NCBI GenBank assembly: GCA_944391275.1 | Contig: CALXSZ010000043.1 | Span: 1 to 29,353 of the forward strand | Source: an uncultured Syntrophomonadaceae bacterium | GTDB lineage: Bacteria; Bacillota; Syntrophomonadia; Syntrophomonadales; Syntrophomonadaceae | Length of the DNA stretch: 29,353 bases | Direction of reading: 5' to 3' | Shown: positions 7,229 through 15,834 of the stretch, piece after piece | Position numbering within the stretch: position 1 is the stretch's first letter | Layout: each line of letters starts with the position of its first letter | Notes under the pieces: generated by a model | What the model saw: the letters and a program-made list of their open reading frames with translations, nothing else | What the model was told of the DNA's origin: nothing | Databases searched by the model: none | Position numbers and translations under genes: made by a program

Positions 7229-9103
7229 ATGTATGATTTTATGCAGCTCGCTTGGCTGATCCCAGTGATGCCATTTATCTTGTTCGCGTTCATCGGAATT
7301 TGCCTGATGCGTTTCCCGCGAACAGCGGCAACTGTTTCAATTCTGGGTATTGCCGCAAACTTTGTTCTTTCTTTGGGCGTTGCGATAACAACCTTCCAAA
7401 ATGGTCCGGATGCTTGCTATAACATTAGTTTTCCTTGGATCCAGATGCAGGGTTTTGAAGTGGAAGTCGGACTTCTCATTGATCCGTTAGCCGCTTTAAT
7501 GCTGGTGGTGGTTACTTTTATCGCGTTATTAGTTCAAATTTATTCTTTAGGATATATGCATGGCGATCCAGGATTCTCTCGTTACTATGCGTATCAAAGC
7601 TTATTTTCCGGATCAATGTTAGGACTGGTTCTAGCGGATAATTTCGGACAGCTTTTCATCTTTTGGGAATTGGTGGGAATTTGTTCGTTTTTATTGATCG
7701 GTTTTTGGTTTGGAAGAATTTCAGCCAAAAATGCTGCGAAAAAAGCTTTTATTACCAACCGGGTTGGCGATTTAGGATTTTTATTGGGAATTGTCCTGAT
7801 TCAAGCGACGTTTGGAACGTTGAATTTTGAGGCTGTCACAGCAGGTATGGCCTATGTGGGGTTAGGCTTGATTACTTTGATCAGCATCTTGCTTTTTATC
7901 GGGCCGATCGGAAAATCCGCTCAATTTCCTTTACATGTTTGGTTGCCGGATGCGATGGAAGGACCTACCCCCGTTAGCGCGCTGATCCACGCGGCAACCA
8001 TGGTCGCCGCCGGGGTTTATTTGTTGGCACGTTGTTTTATGATTTTCAGCGCTTCTCCGCAAGCCATGACGGTTATTGGTATTGTTGGCGGATTTACCGC
8101 TCTGTTTGCGGCGTCGATCGCGTTGGTTCAAAATGATATCAAACGAATTTTAGCCTATTCGACTTTGAGCCAATTGGGGTACATGGTCATGGCTATGGGC
8201 GTTAGCGCAATGACGGCGGGAATCTTCCATTTGATGACGCATGCGTTCTTTAAAAGTATGTTGTTCTTAGGCGCCGGAAGCGTTATTCATGCCATGCACG
8301 ACGAGCAGGACATTTGGAAAATGGGTAATCTAAGCAAAAAAATGCCGATTACGACGTGGACGTTTGTGATCGGCGCGCTGGCGTTGGCTGGGATTCCTCC
8401 ATTGTCTGGATTTTGGAGCAAGGATGAAATTCTTTTGGGCGCATTTTCGAGCGGGCATTATTTCTTGTATGGAATCGCCTCGCTTGTGGCATTTATGACG
8501 GCTTTCTATATGTTCCGACTCATCTTTGTCGCTTTCTTTGGATCAAACCATGGAGGAGAGGCTGCGCATGAATCGCCGGCGGTTATGACTGTACCGCTCA
8601 TTCTTTTAGCGATTCTCTCGGTAGGAATCGGATTGGTTAATTCGCCCGTCGGAAATTATTGGTTAAGTGCGTTTATTACGTATCCAGGAGCCGAACATCA
8701 TGCGGCAAGTCCGATGATTATGATTATTTCGGCAGCTCTTGCGTTAGCCGGAATTTATTTAGCCTACCTGATTTATCAGAAACAGCGGATCTCGGCCGAA
8801 GCGCTAAAAGAAAAGTTTTCGACTGCGCATCGTGTCCTAACCAATAAATATTATATTGATGAATTCTATGCCTTTCTCATTGCGAAATGCGTTGACGCCG
8901 TAGCGGCCTTCATGTTCTGGTTCGATACGAAGATTGTCAATGGTTTTATCAACTGGCTGGCCAATTCCACAGGAAAACTGGGGAAATTATTGAGCTATAC
9001 GGAAGATGGGCAAGTACAAACCTATGCTTTGTGTATGTACGCGGGTGCGCTTCTGATCGTTGTTTTGTCAATCTTTGCCGCATGCTACGCGGTATTCCAG
9101 TAG
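7229..9103 (+). CDS. nuoL: NADH-quinone oxidoreductase subunit L (proton pump)
   Basis: A 624-residue antiporter-like subunit, the distal proton channel. Seen: the helix-5 glutamate in FWELVGICSFLLIGFW, the helix-7 lysine in GKSAQFPLHVWLPDAMEGP, the histidine in ALIHAATMVAAGVYL, KRILAYSTLSQLGYM and the helix-12 lysine in SGFWSKDEILL. The C-terminal lateral helix region and last helix follow. All expected channel residues are present, so it should pump. AGGATGAGGTGA lies upstream of ATG 7229. Confidence 0.96.
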   Translation: MYDFMQLAWLIPVMPFILFAFIGICLMRFPRTAATVSILGIAANFVLSLGVAITTFQNGPDACYNISFPWIQMQGFEVEVGLLIDPLAALMLVVVTFIALLVQIYSLGYMHGDPGFSRYYAYQSLFSGSMLGLVLADNFGQLFIFWELVGICSFLLIGFWFGRISAKNAAKKAFITNRVGDLGFLLGIVLIQATFGTLNFEAVTAGMAYVGLGLITLISILLFIGPIGKSAQFPLHVWLPDAMEGPTPVSALIHAATMVAAGVYLLARCFMIFSASPQAMTVIGIVGGFTALFAASIALVQNDIKRILAYSTLSQLGYMVMAMGVSAMTAGIFHLMTHAFFKSMLFLGAGSVIHAMHDEQDIWKMGNLSKKMPITTWTFVIGALALAGIPPLSGFWSKDEILLGAFSSGHYFLYGIASLVAFMTAFYMFRLIFVAFFGSNHGGEAAHESPAVMTVPLILLAILSVGIGLVNSPVGNYWLSAFITYPGAEHHAASPMIMIISAALALAGIYLAYLIYQKQRISAEALKEKFSTAHRVLTNKYYIDEFYAFLIAKCVDAVAAFMFWFDTKIVNGFINWLANSTGKLGKLLSYTEDGQVQTYALCMYAGALLIVVLSIFAACYAVFQ

Positions 9104-9115
9104 GGGAGGGAGAAC

Positions 9116-10609
9116 ATGTTGAACGATTTACCTATTTTGTCCATCACGATGTTTGAACCTCTGCTGGGGGCGTTGGTTTTAACCATGATTCCGCGGGAAA
9201 ACAAGCGCTTAATTCGTTATTCGGCGGCGTTCTTTACGGGGATTTCCGTCGTTCTTTCCTTGATGATCACGTTTGGTTATGATGTTGCGCAAGGCGGAAT
9301 GCAGTTTGTGGAACGATTCGACTGGCTGCCGAATTTGGGAGTCAGCTATTACTTAGGCGTGGACGGGATCAGCATTCCGATGGTGCTTCTAACCTCCGTC
9401 TTAGGGTTTGCAGCCGTCTATACTTCCTGGTATACCGAAGATCGGTCCAAAGAATTTTTCTTCCTTTTGCAAACCCTAATGACCGGTTTGATCGGGACCT
9501 TTGTTACACGCGATTTAGTTGTCTTTTTCCTGTTCTTCGAAGTCGTGGTTATCCCGATTTTCCTCATGATTATTATGTGGGGAAGCACCAAACAGTTTAC
9601 GAAAGAATACGCCGGAATGAAATTGACCATTTATTTGTTAATCGGTAGCGCGGTTTTATTGATTGGCATTATTTCGGTGTTCGTAAAAGCTTATCAAATA
9701 ACGGGCGTTCCTACGATGGAGATTGATCAACTGGCGCAAGTTGATTTTCCGGCTGGATTTGCCTTATTTGCCTTTTGTATGATGGCATTGTGTTTCTGTA
9801 CGTTAATTTCCATGTTTCCTTTCCATGCATGGTCGCCCGATGGACACGTTGCAGCGCCAACAGCTGTCAGTATGTTGCATGCCGGGGTGTTAAAATCCAT
9901 CGGAGCGTATGGAATGATTCGCATTGCGTTATATCTGTTTCCTGAAACGGCGAAGCAGGTTTTCCCGATCATTGCCGTTTTAGGCGTGATTGGCGTGATT
10001 TATGCGGCGTACATTTGTATTGATATGAAAGACCTGAAATATGTCGTGGGATTTGCTTCCGTCAGTCATATGGGATATGTTGTTATTGGGATTGCGGCGT
10101 TTAACGTCATTAGCTTGAATGCCGCGGTGATGATGATGTTTGCCCATGGATTAATGGCCGGGCTCTTTTTCTCGATGGTAGGAATGCTCTATAGCAAAGC
10201 CCATACGCGCATGATTACGGATTTTACCGGCTTGGCGCACCATATGCCGCGCCTTTCCGTAGGTTTTATGATTGCGGGATTGGCTTCCTTGGGGCTCCCA
10301 GGAATGATTAACTTTGTGGCGGAATTTTCTACCTTTATCGGAACGTATCAAACCTTCCATTTCGTCGGCGTATTGACTTGTTGCGGAATTGTTTTTGCGT
10401 CCGTGTATAATCTGCGGGCGGTAACCGATATTCTTTATGGACCGCCGATGGAAAAATGGCAACATTTAAAAGATTTGGACGTGCCGGAAATGGTTCCGTT
10501 GATCGTTCTGGGCGGAGCGATCTTCTTAGGTGGAATTTACCCTGGACCTATTCTGGAAATGATTAACGGATCCATCGTTGAGTTATTAACAACGATTGGG
10601 ATGCTGTAG
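9116..10609 (+). CDS. nuoM: NADH-quinone oxidoreductase subunit M (proton pump, altered channel residues)
   Basis: A 497-residue antiporter-like subunit. Seen: the helix-5 glutamate in FFEVVVIPIFLM and the helix-12 glutamate in GMINFVAEFSTF. In helix 7, however, the position aligned with the E. coli NuoM central lysine (K234, just before the PxH motif) is Leu230, in CTLISMFPFHAW. In helix 8 the lysine is shifted by one position (AGVLKSIGAYG, K260, where K265 of E. coli aligns with S261). NuoL and NuoN in the same operon keep their lysines. The bases in this part are in frame and unambiguous. GGGGAGGGAG precedes the ATG. Confidence 0.94.
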   Translation: MLNDLPILSITMFEPLLGALVLTMIPRENKRLIRYSAAFFTGISVVLSLMITFGYDVAQGGMQFVERFDWLPNLGVSYYLGVDGISIPMVLLTSVLGFAAVYTSWYTEDRSKEFFFLLQTLMTGLIGTFVTRDLVVFFLFFEVVVIPIFLMIIMWGSTKQFTKEYAGMKLTIYLLIGSAVLLIGIISVFVKAYQITGVPTMEIDQLAQVDFPAGFALFAFCMMALCFCTLISMFPFHAWSPDGHVAAPTAVSMLHAGVLKSIGAYGMIRIALYLFPETAKQVFPIIAVLGVIGVIYAAYICIDMKDLKYVVGFASVSHMGYVVIGIAAFNVISLNAAVMMMFAHGLMAGLFFSMVGMLYSKAHTRMITDFTGLAHHMPRLSVGFMIAGLASLGLPGMINFVAEFSTFIGTYQTFHFVGVLTCCGIVFASVYNLRAVTDILYGPPMEKWQHLKDLDVPEMVPLIVLGGAIFLGGIYPGPILEMINGSIVELLTTIGML

Positions 10610-10626
10610 GCGAGGAGGGATCGGAT

Positions 10627-12057
10627 ATGGATTTTAGTGGACTTTCTATCGAACTTGCTATGGCTTTTCTGGGAATTATCATGCTGGTAGCAGGATTATC
10701 CCTCCCCGAAAAAGGGAAAAACGTGGTTGGAGCAGGAATGCTCATGGGGCTGATCATCATTGGCGGCATGATTGCGGTTCATTTTAATTCCCCTGTGAGT
10801 TTATTTCACGGCATGTATCAATCGGATCAATTTTCCTACTTCTTTAAAATGATAACCGTCGTGACCTTGATCATTTTAGTGCTTTCTTCGATGCCGTTTG
10901 TGCAGAAAAATTTCCCGGAACGCAGCGCCGAATTTTATACATTTTTATGTTTTTCCGGGCTGGGAATGATGATTCTGGCTTCCGCTGGAGAAATGATTAC
11001 CCTGTATATTGGTTTAGAACTGATGACGATTAGCTTCTATATCATTACGGCTTATTGTTTGAACGACGAAATTTCCATTGAAGCGGGTCTCAAATATTTG
11101 ATTTTGGGCGCGTTGGGTTCGGCTTTCCTACTGTTGGGGATGAGTTTTATCTTTGCGATGACCGGAACAACGATTATTAATCAAATTGCAGAACGCCTGA
11201 CGCTACAGCCTGCAACCATAGCCGGAATTGCGCTGATGGCGGTTGGGTTAGCTTTTAAAGTTTCGCTGGTTCCGTTTCATATGTGGACGCCGGACGTCTA
11301 TCATGGAGCGCCTACGCCGGTAACCATGTTTTTGTCCGTGGGATCCAAGGCGGCGGCCTTTGCAGCCATGACGCGCGTTTTTGTGGAAGCTTTTCCCAGG
11401 AGCGTTTTTGAAGCTTCTCAATGGCAAACGATACTGTTAATTCTGGCCGCGATTACGATTGTCTTTGGCAATTTAGTAGCGATTCCACAGAAAAATATCA
11501 AGAGGATGTTGGCTTATTCTAGTATTGCCCAAGCAGGATATATCGTGGTAGGACTCTTGTCTTTAAACGGGTATGGCATGCAGGGACTATTATTTTACGC
11601 ATTGTTGTATGTTTTCTCCAACTTAGGAGCGTTGGCGGTCGTTGAAGCGGTAGAGGTGAAAACCGGAAGCAGTGAGTTTGACGCTTTAGCGGGGTTGGGC
11701 AGGCGATCCCCTTTCCTTGCGGCAGTGATGACGGTATCGCTTCTTTCGCTGGCCGGAATTCCGCCGTTAGCTGGGTTTGTTGGGAAATTGTATATCTTTA
11801 CAGGCGCAGTCGAAGCCGGGCATCTCTGGTTAGCCATTCTAGCCCTCATTATGAGTATGGTCGCGGCTTTCTACTATTTAAATGTCGCGCGGGTCATGTA
11901 TGCAGATGAACCAGTTTACGAAGAAAAAGTTAAAACCTCCGGTTCAGCTTATGTCGGAATGGTGATTTGTCTGCTTGGCACATTGTTTTTAGGGGTTTAT
12001 CCCGGGCCGATAGCCGATTTGACCCAACAGGTGATTCGAATGTTTGGCTTCATGTAA
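10627..12057 (+). CDS. nuoN: NADH-quinone oxidoreductase subunit N (proton pump)
   Basis: A 476-residue antiporter-like subunit nearest the quinone module. Seen: the helix-5 glutamate in YIGLELMTISFYIITAY, the helix-7 lysine in LAFKVSLVPFHMWTPDVYHGAPTP (split here: LAFKVSLVPFH, WTPDVYHGAP), the helix-8 lysine in SVGSKAAAF and the helix-12 lysine in PPLAGFVGKLYIF. GCGAGGAGGGATC lies 6-14 bases before ATG 10627. It is the last of the canonical nuo genes; no nuoE, nuoF or nuoG occurs before or after. Confidence 0.95.
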   Translation: MDFSGLSIELAMAFLGIIMLVAGLSLPEKGKNVVGAGMLMGLIIIGGMIAVHFNSPVSLFHGMYQSDQFSYFFKMITVVTLIILVLSSMPFVQKNFPERSAEFYTFLCFSGLGMMILASAGEMITLYIGLELMTISFYIITAYCLNDEISIEAGLKYLILGALGSAFLLLGMSFIFAMTGTTIINQIAERLTLQPATIAGIALMAVGLAFKVSLVPFHMWTPDVYHGAPTPVTMFLSVGSKAAAFAAMTRVFVEAFPRSVFEASQWQTILLILAAITIVFGNLVAIPQKNIKRMLAYSSIAQAGYIVVGLLSLNGYGMQGLLFYALLYVFSNLGALAVVEAVEVKTGSSEFDALAGLGRRSPFLAAVMTVSLLSLAGIPPLAGFVGKLYIFTGAVEAGHLWLAILALIMSMVAAFYYLNVARVMYADEPVYEEKVKTSGSAYVGMVICLLGTLFLGVYPGPIADLTQQVIRMFGFM

Positions 12058-12091
12058 GCTGAAAATGCGAGGAGAAAAAGGAGTTTGCAAT

Positions 12092-14308
12092 ATGATTTTT
12101 GGTTTTCATGAACTTGAAGGAGCCATGGAAGTCCCTGGCCGTATCGTAGGCGGAAACATTTATTATGAATGGCTAATTTGTGTTCTGATGTTTATTCCGA
12201 TTGGTTTTCTGGTTTATGGGATTGTCCGACACCTGAAAATTACCGGATTGGCTAAAGGAAAAATGGGAAAACGTTACGATCAACCGTGGAAACGGTTCAA
12301 GTTGTTGCTTTCCAATGTATTCTTACAAAAGCAGCTTTTCCGTAAGCCGCTCGTTGGTTTCATGCATTCCCTTTTGTTCTGGGGATTCCTGTATTTGGTC
12401 GTGGTTACGGCTTGGATAGCGATTAATGATAAGCTTGGTTTTCCGCCCTTTGATGGAAATTGGTATATTATTATTTCCATGTTGGCGGATATTCTGGGGT
12501 TATTTGCTACGATAGGCGTCGCGGTTTTAGGGATCAACCGCTACATTATCCGACCGCGGCGTTTGGATGATACCCGGCCGGCCGACGGATTAATAATTTT
12601 ACTGATATTTACGATTTTAATAACGGGATTTATTCTGGAAGGTCAACGAATTGCCATCCAGATGATTAACGAAATGGCAGCAAGCGGAAGCCTAGAAGCC
12701 TTGGCTTATGAAAAATACGCTTCGCCCATTGGCTATCCCATTGCACTTTTGTTAAATGGTTTATCCATAACGACCCTGGAAGGGTTGCACCGTTTTCTCT
12801 GGTGGTTCCACATGGGACTGGCGTTTCTATTTATTGGGCTGCTACCATTTACTAAACTGTGGCATATCGTTGCGTCTTTTATGCAATATCCGTTAAAAAA
12901 TTTGGAACCGAGCAGCCTACGTATGGTAGACAATATTGAGGAAGCGGAATCTTTTGGTACCGAGAATATTGAAGATTTTGCTTGGAAAGACCTTTTGGAC
13001 TTAGAAGCGTGTATTCGTTGTGGACGTTGCCAGGAAGTTTGCCCGGCTTTTAATACGGGGAAAGCGTTAAATCCCAAAATCACGCTCATTCAGAGCCTGC
13101 GGCATCACTTAGAGGATAAAGCGCCTTATCTTTTGGCGAAAAAGGGTGCGGAAATGGAACAAACCCACTTTAAAGGCGATGAGGTAGATGGAACGGCGGC
13201 GTTAGAAAGACTCTTGCAAAAGTTACAGCCGGATCCGAATCCTATGGAAACCGCATTGGTGTATGAAGTAGTTCCCCCGGAAGTATCCTGGGCTTGTACG
13301 AATTGCCGCGCATGCGTAAACGTTTGTCCGATGTTCATTGAGCACATTGATAAAATTACCGAAATTCGCCGGAATTTGGTCATGTGGCAAGGGGACATGC
13401 CGCTGGAAGCGCAGAATGTATTTACGAACATGGAAAGAAATTACAATCCGTGGGGCGTTGGTTCTTCCAAACGTGCGGATTGGCTTCAGGAACGAAAGGT
13501 TCGCGATCTGGTTCACTTGCTTCCGGAAGATGGCGAAGGGGAATTTGACTATCTGTTCTTTGGCGGATGTGCGACGGCCTATGATGATCGCTATAAGAAA
13601 GTTGCGGAAACGTTCTTGCGGTTGATGGATCAGGCGGGCGTTAAGATTGCTTACTTGGGGACGGAAGAGTATTGTTGCGGAGATTCTGCACGACGGTTAG
13701 GAAATGAATATCTCTTCCAAACGTTGGCTCAGATGAATATCGAAAGTTTTGCCAATTACGGTGTAAAGAAGATTGTTGTGATGTGCCCGCATGGGTTGAA
13801 CACTCTGAAAAATGAATATCCGCAATTGGGTGGGAACTATGAAGTGATCCACTATACGCAGCTGTTAGCACAGCTCGTTGAAGAAGGAAAACTTGAAATT
13901 GTGTCCGAACATAAATTGCGTATATCGTATCATGATTCTTGTTTCTTGGGACGGCATAATAATATTTATGAAGCGCCGCGTAAAGTTCTTACGGCGGCAG
14001 GCGCGCAAATTATTGAGATCGAAAAATCACGAGCCAATACGTTCTGTTGCGGCGCAGGTGGAGGAAGAATGTGGTTGGAAGAAGACGTTGCTGAAGGCAA
14101 TAAACGGATTAATCAAGTCCGCACAGAACAGTTGCTGGAACCGCAACCGGAATGTATTGCTACCAACTGCCCATTCTGTATGACGATGATTGATGATGGG
14201 TTAAAAGAAGCAGGCGTCAATGAAACGGTGAAAGTAATGGATGTGGGCGAATTTTTGTGGAAGAATATCAAAAAGATCGAGAAAACGGAAACACCCGTAA
14301 ATCACTAA
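12092..14308 (+). CDS. Membrane iron-sulfur ETF:menaquinone oxidoreductase-like protein (FadF/EMO type)
   Basis: A 738-residue protein of the heterodisulfide-reductase-like family that includes Bacillus FadF (YwjF) and EMO of syntrophic fatty-acid oxidisers. Family role: passes electrons between electron-transfer flavoprotein (acyl-CoA dehydrogenase side) and menaquinone. Seen: an N-terminal membrane part of about 280 residues with 5-6 helices and His residues fit for b-type heme (FMHSLLFWGF, LHRFLWWFHMG). Two [4Fe-4S] motifs begin near C307 and C402. Two CCG domains have their CCG near residues 527 and 651. ATG 12092 follows AAGGAG; the upstream in-frame ATG overlapping nuoN is rejected. It lies 34 bases after nuoN in the same transcript and is closed by the terminator, so it belongs to the operon. 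ETF genes are not in the window, so the partner is inferred. Confidence 0.9.
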   Translation: MIFGFHELEGAMEVPGRIVGGNIYYEWLICVLMFIPIGFLVYGIVRHLKITGLAKGKMGKRYDQPWKRFKLLLSNVFLQKQLFRKPLVGFMHSLLFWGFLYLVVVTAWIAINDKLGFPPFDGNWYIIISMLADILGLFATIGVAVLGINRYIIRPRRLDDTRPADGLIILLIFTILITGFILEGQRIAIQMINEMAASGSLEALAYEKYASPIGYPIALLLNGLSITTLEGLHRFLWWFHMGLAFLFIGLLPFTKLWHIVASFMQYPLKNLEPSSLRMVDNIEEAESFGTENIEDFAWKDLLDLEACIRCGRCQEVCPAFNTGKALNPKITLIQSLRHHLEDKAPYLLAKKGAEMEQTHFKGDEVDGTAALERLLQKLQPDPNPMETALVYEVVPPEVSWACTNCRACVNVCPMFIEHIDKITEIRRNLVMWQGDMPLEAQNVFTNMERNYNPWGVGSSKRADWLQERKVRDLVHLLPEDGEGEFDYLFFGGCATAYDDRYKKVAETFLRLMDQAGVKIAYLGTEEYCCGDSARRLGNEYLFQTLAQMNIESFANYGVKKIVVMCPHGLNTLKNEYPQLGGNYEVIHYTQLLAQLVEEGKLEIVSEHKLRISYHDSCFLGRHNNIYEAPRKVLTAAGAQIIEIEKSRANTFCCGAGGGRMWLEEDVAEGNKRINQVRTEQLLEPQPECIATNCPFCMTMIDDGLKEAGVNETVKVMDVGEFLWKNIKKIEKTETPVNH

Positions 14309-14310
14309 AT

Positions 14311-14346
14311 AAAAAAGGCTTTAGGTAAAACCTAAAGCCTTTTTTT
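14311..14346. terminator. Bidirectional terminator of the nuo operon and DUF1836 gene
   Basis: Perfect inverted repeat: arm 14311-14326, 3-base loop 14327-14329, arm 14330-14345, with a core of GGCTTTAGGT and A-run/T-run flanks on both sides. It can stop transcription from both converging genes. Confidence 0.95.
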
Positions 14347-14367
14347 GACGAAGTCAAAGAAGTACGC

Positions 14368-14976
14368 TTATACGAAAAACTTTTCAAGATCCGGATCGGT
14401 GGATTCTGCAAGCGTCACATGTTGAAGTTTTACGATTTTTTCTACGAGTAGTTTCGCAAAACCCGCCACGATAGCGGCCGAAGTTACCAGATTTTCTACG
14501 GCGTTTTCTTGCGAATCGGGATTTTTTAGAAACCCGGAAGCGACAGAATGGGCTTGTCTAGTAAAGAAAAGAGCCGTCGTTCGATGTTTTTCTACATAAT
14601 CATTATAGATGTTTTTGACTTCCTCTTCGGATAAGTCAATGGGCAACAGTTTTTGTACATACGAAATGTTTAAGGTTTGCTTAAGTGTACAAATCATAAT
14701 TAAATACGCAATATGAATACGCGCGTATTTTTTCTTATAAGGCGCCGGCATGACCTTTAAACGGACATAATTATTAATGGCGCTGGCTGAAACAATTTTA
14801 TCTTCATGATCTTCTTTCGGCAAGAAATCCAAATATTGGGTTAACAAGGCTAAAACTTGATCCATGTATAATTCAATCGGCGGAAGTTGTTCCCATGTGG
14901 GAAGGGAAAATTCCTGCATATAGTTTTCCCATTTACGCAGCTTAGCCGCAACGAACGTTTGATCATACAAAGTCAT
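14368..14976 (-). CDS. DUF1836 domain protein
   Basis: A 202-residue protein with the DUF1836 pattern: LPTWEQLPPIELYMDQV, then ASAINNYVRLKVMPAPYKKKYARIHIAYLIMICTLK (split at KVMPAPYKKKY, ARIHIAYLIMICTLK) and a helical C-terminus. The middle resembles a MerR-type winged helix (choose a partner, INNYVRLK, then KKYARIHIAYL), so a DNA-binding role is plausible; no target is known. GAGG lies 8 bases before the ATG. A good promoter lies upstream, and the gene shares its terminator with the nuo operon. Confidence 0.85.
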   Translation of the reverse strand: MTLYDQTFVAAKLRKWENYMQEFSLPTWEQLPPIELYMDQVLALLTQYLDFLPKEDHEDKIVSASAINNYVRLKVMPAPYKKKYARIHIAYLIMICTLKQTLNISYVQKLLPIDLSEEEVKNIYNDYVEKHRTTALFFTRQAHSVASGFLKNPDSQENAVENLVTSAAIVAGFAKLLVEKIVKLQHVTLAESTDPDLEKFFV

Positions 14977-15013
14977 TCAAAGAACCTCTTTTATAGGTAA
15001 AAATATTGCACCC

Positions 15014-15042
15014 ATTATAACACATGAATCGGGTAATAGCAA
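15014..15042 (-). promoter_or_regulatory. Promoter of the DUF1836 gene
   Basis: On the minus strand TTGCTA (15042-15037), 17 bp, TATAAT (15019-15014), with the extended -10 TG one base before. It lies about 40 bases before the start codon. Confidence 0.75.
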
Positions 15043-15083
15043 TAAATGCTGAAAATTATTATATAATATCATTTTTACTACTA

Positions 15084-15112
15084 TTGACATGATAACAAAC
15101 AAAAGATATACT
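15084..15112 (+). promoter_or_regulatory. Promoter of the hemolysin III-DegV operon
   Basis: TTGACA (15084-15089) and TATACT (15107-15112) are spaced by 17 bp, about 40 bases before the start codon. Confidence 0.85.
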
Positions 15113-15151
15113 TGTTTTATATATTAAATATATCGAAAAAGGAGACGGAAA

Positions 15152-15811
15152 ATGAATCGCAATCAATCGGCGGGAGTTGTCTGTGTTCGACCTCAACAAA
15201 AAGGAGAAGAGATTGCCAATGCGATTTCTCATGGCTTGGCGGCTTTAGCTGCAGTCGCTGGAACCGTCTGCTTGATCGTACAAGCCATTGCACAAGGGAC
15301 GGCTATGCAGGTTACTTGTGTCTCTTTGTATGGCTCGAGTATGATCCTATTGTATGTATTTTCCTGCTTATATCATGCATTAACAGCCCCGCGTGGGAAA
15401 TATGTTATGCAGATCTTTGATCACTGCTCTATTTTTCTTTTAATTGTGGGATCTTATATTCCGGTTGCTTTATTGGTGGTTGGCGGGGTCACGGGATGGA
15501 TATTAGTGATTGTAAATGTCGTCTGTGCGATATTGGGTGTTACGCTAAATGTGATTAATTTATCCCGCTGGCAAAAGTTATCCTTAATTCTTTATATCGT
15601 CATGGGATGGAGTGCAATTTGGGCGCTGCGTCCGGTGCTTTTAGCCGTTCCTTTGCAAGGTTTTTTCCTTTTAATTGGCGGAGGATTGGCCTATACGGCT
15701 GGAATTATATTCTATAAAATGAAAATGCGTAAGTATATGCATTTTGTTTGGCATCTGTTTGTTATTGCAGGCAGCGCTTTGCATTATTTCTTTATTTATT
15801 ATTATTGTTGA
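15152..15811 (+). CDS. Hemolysin III / PAQR family membrane protein
   Basis: A 219-residue seven-helix protein of the bacterial hemolysin III (TrhA/YqfA, PAQR) family. Family knowledge: bacterial members affect membrane lipid balance and are named for hemolytic activity in one Bacillus case. Seen: EEIANAISHGL at the N-terminus (E-x-x-N-x3-H), SCLYHAL, FDHCSIFLLIVGSYIP, and FVWHLFVIAGSALHYFF, which hold the conserved His and Asp residues of the presumed metal site. AAGGAGACGGAA precedes the ATG. The degV gene starts 23 bases later and is probably translated from the same transcript. Confidence 0.92.
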   Translation: MNRNQSAGVVCVRPQQKGEEIANAISHGLAALAAVAGTVCLIVQAIAQGTAMQVTCVSLYGSSMILLYVFSCLYHALTAPRGKYVMQIFDHCSIFLLIVGSYIPVALLVVGGVTGWILVIVNVVCAILGVTLNVINLSRWQKLSLILYIVMGWSAIWALRPVLLAVPLQGFFLLIGGGLAYTAGIIFYKMKMRKYMHFVWHLFVIAGSALHYFFIYYYC

Positions 15812-15834
15812 GAGAGAAAAGAAAGGAGAAAAGA

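Noticed and set aside
2020..14308. NuoE, NuoF or NuoG hidden as fused or split genes
   Set aside because: Every reading frame in the operon is accounted for by A-D, H-N and the EMO-type protein; no flavin/NADH-binding or [2Fe-2S] NuoG-type motif is present.
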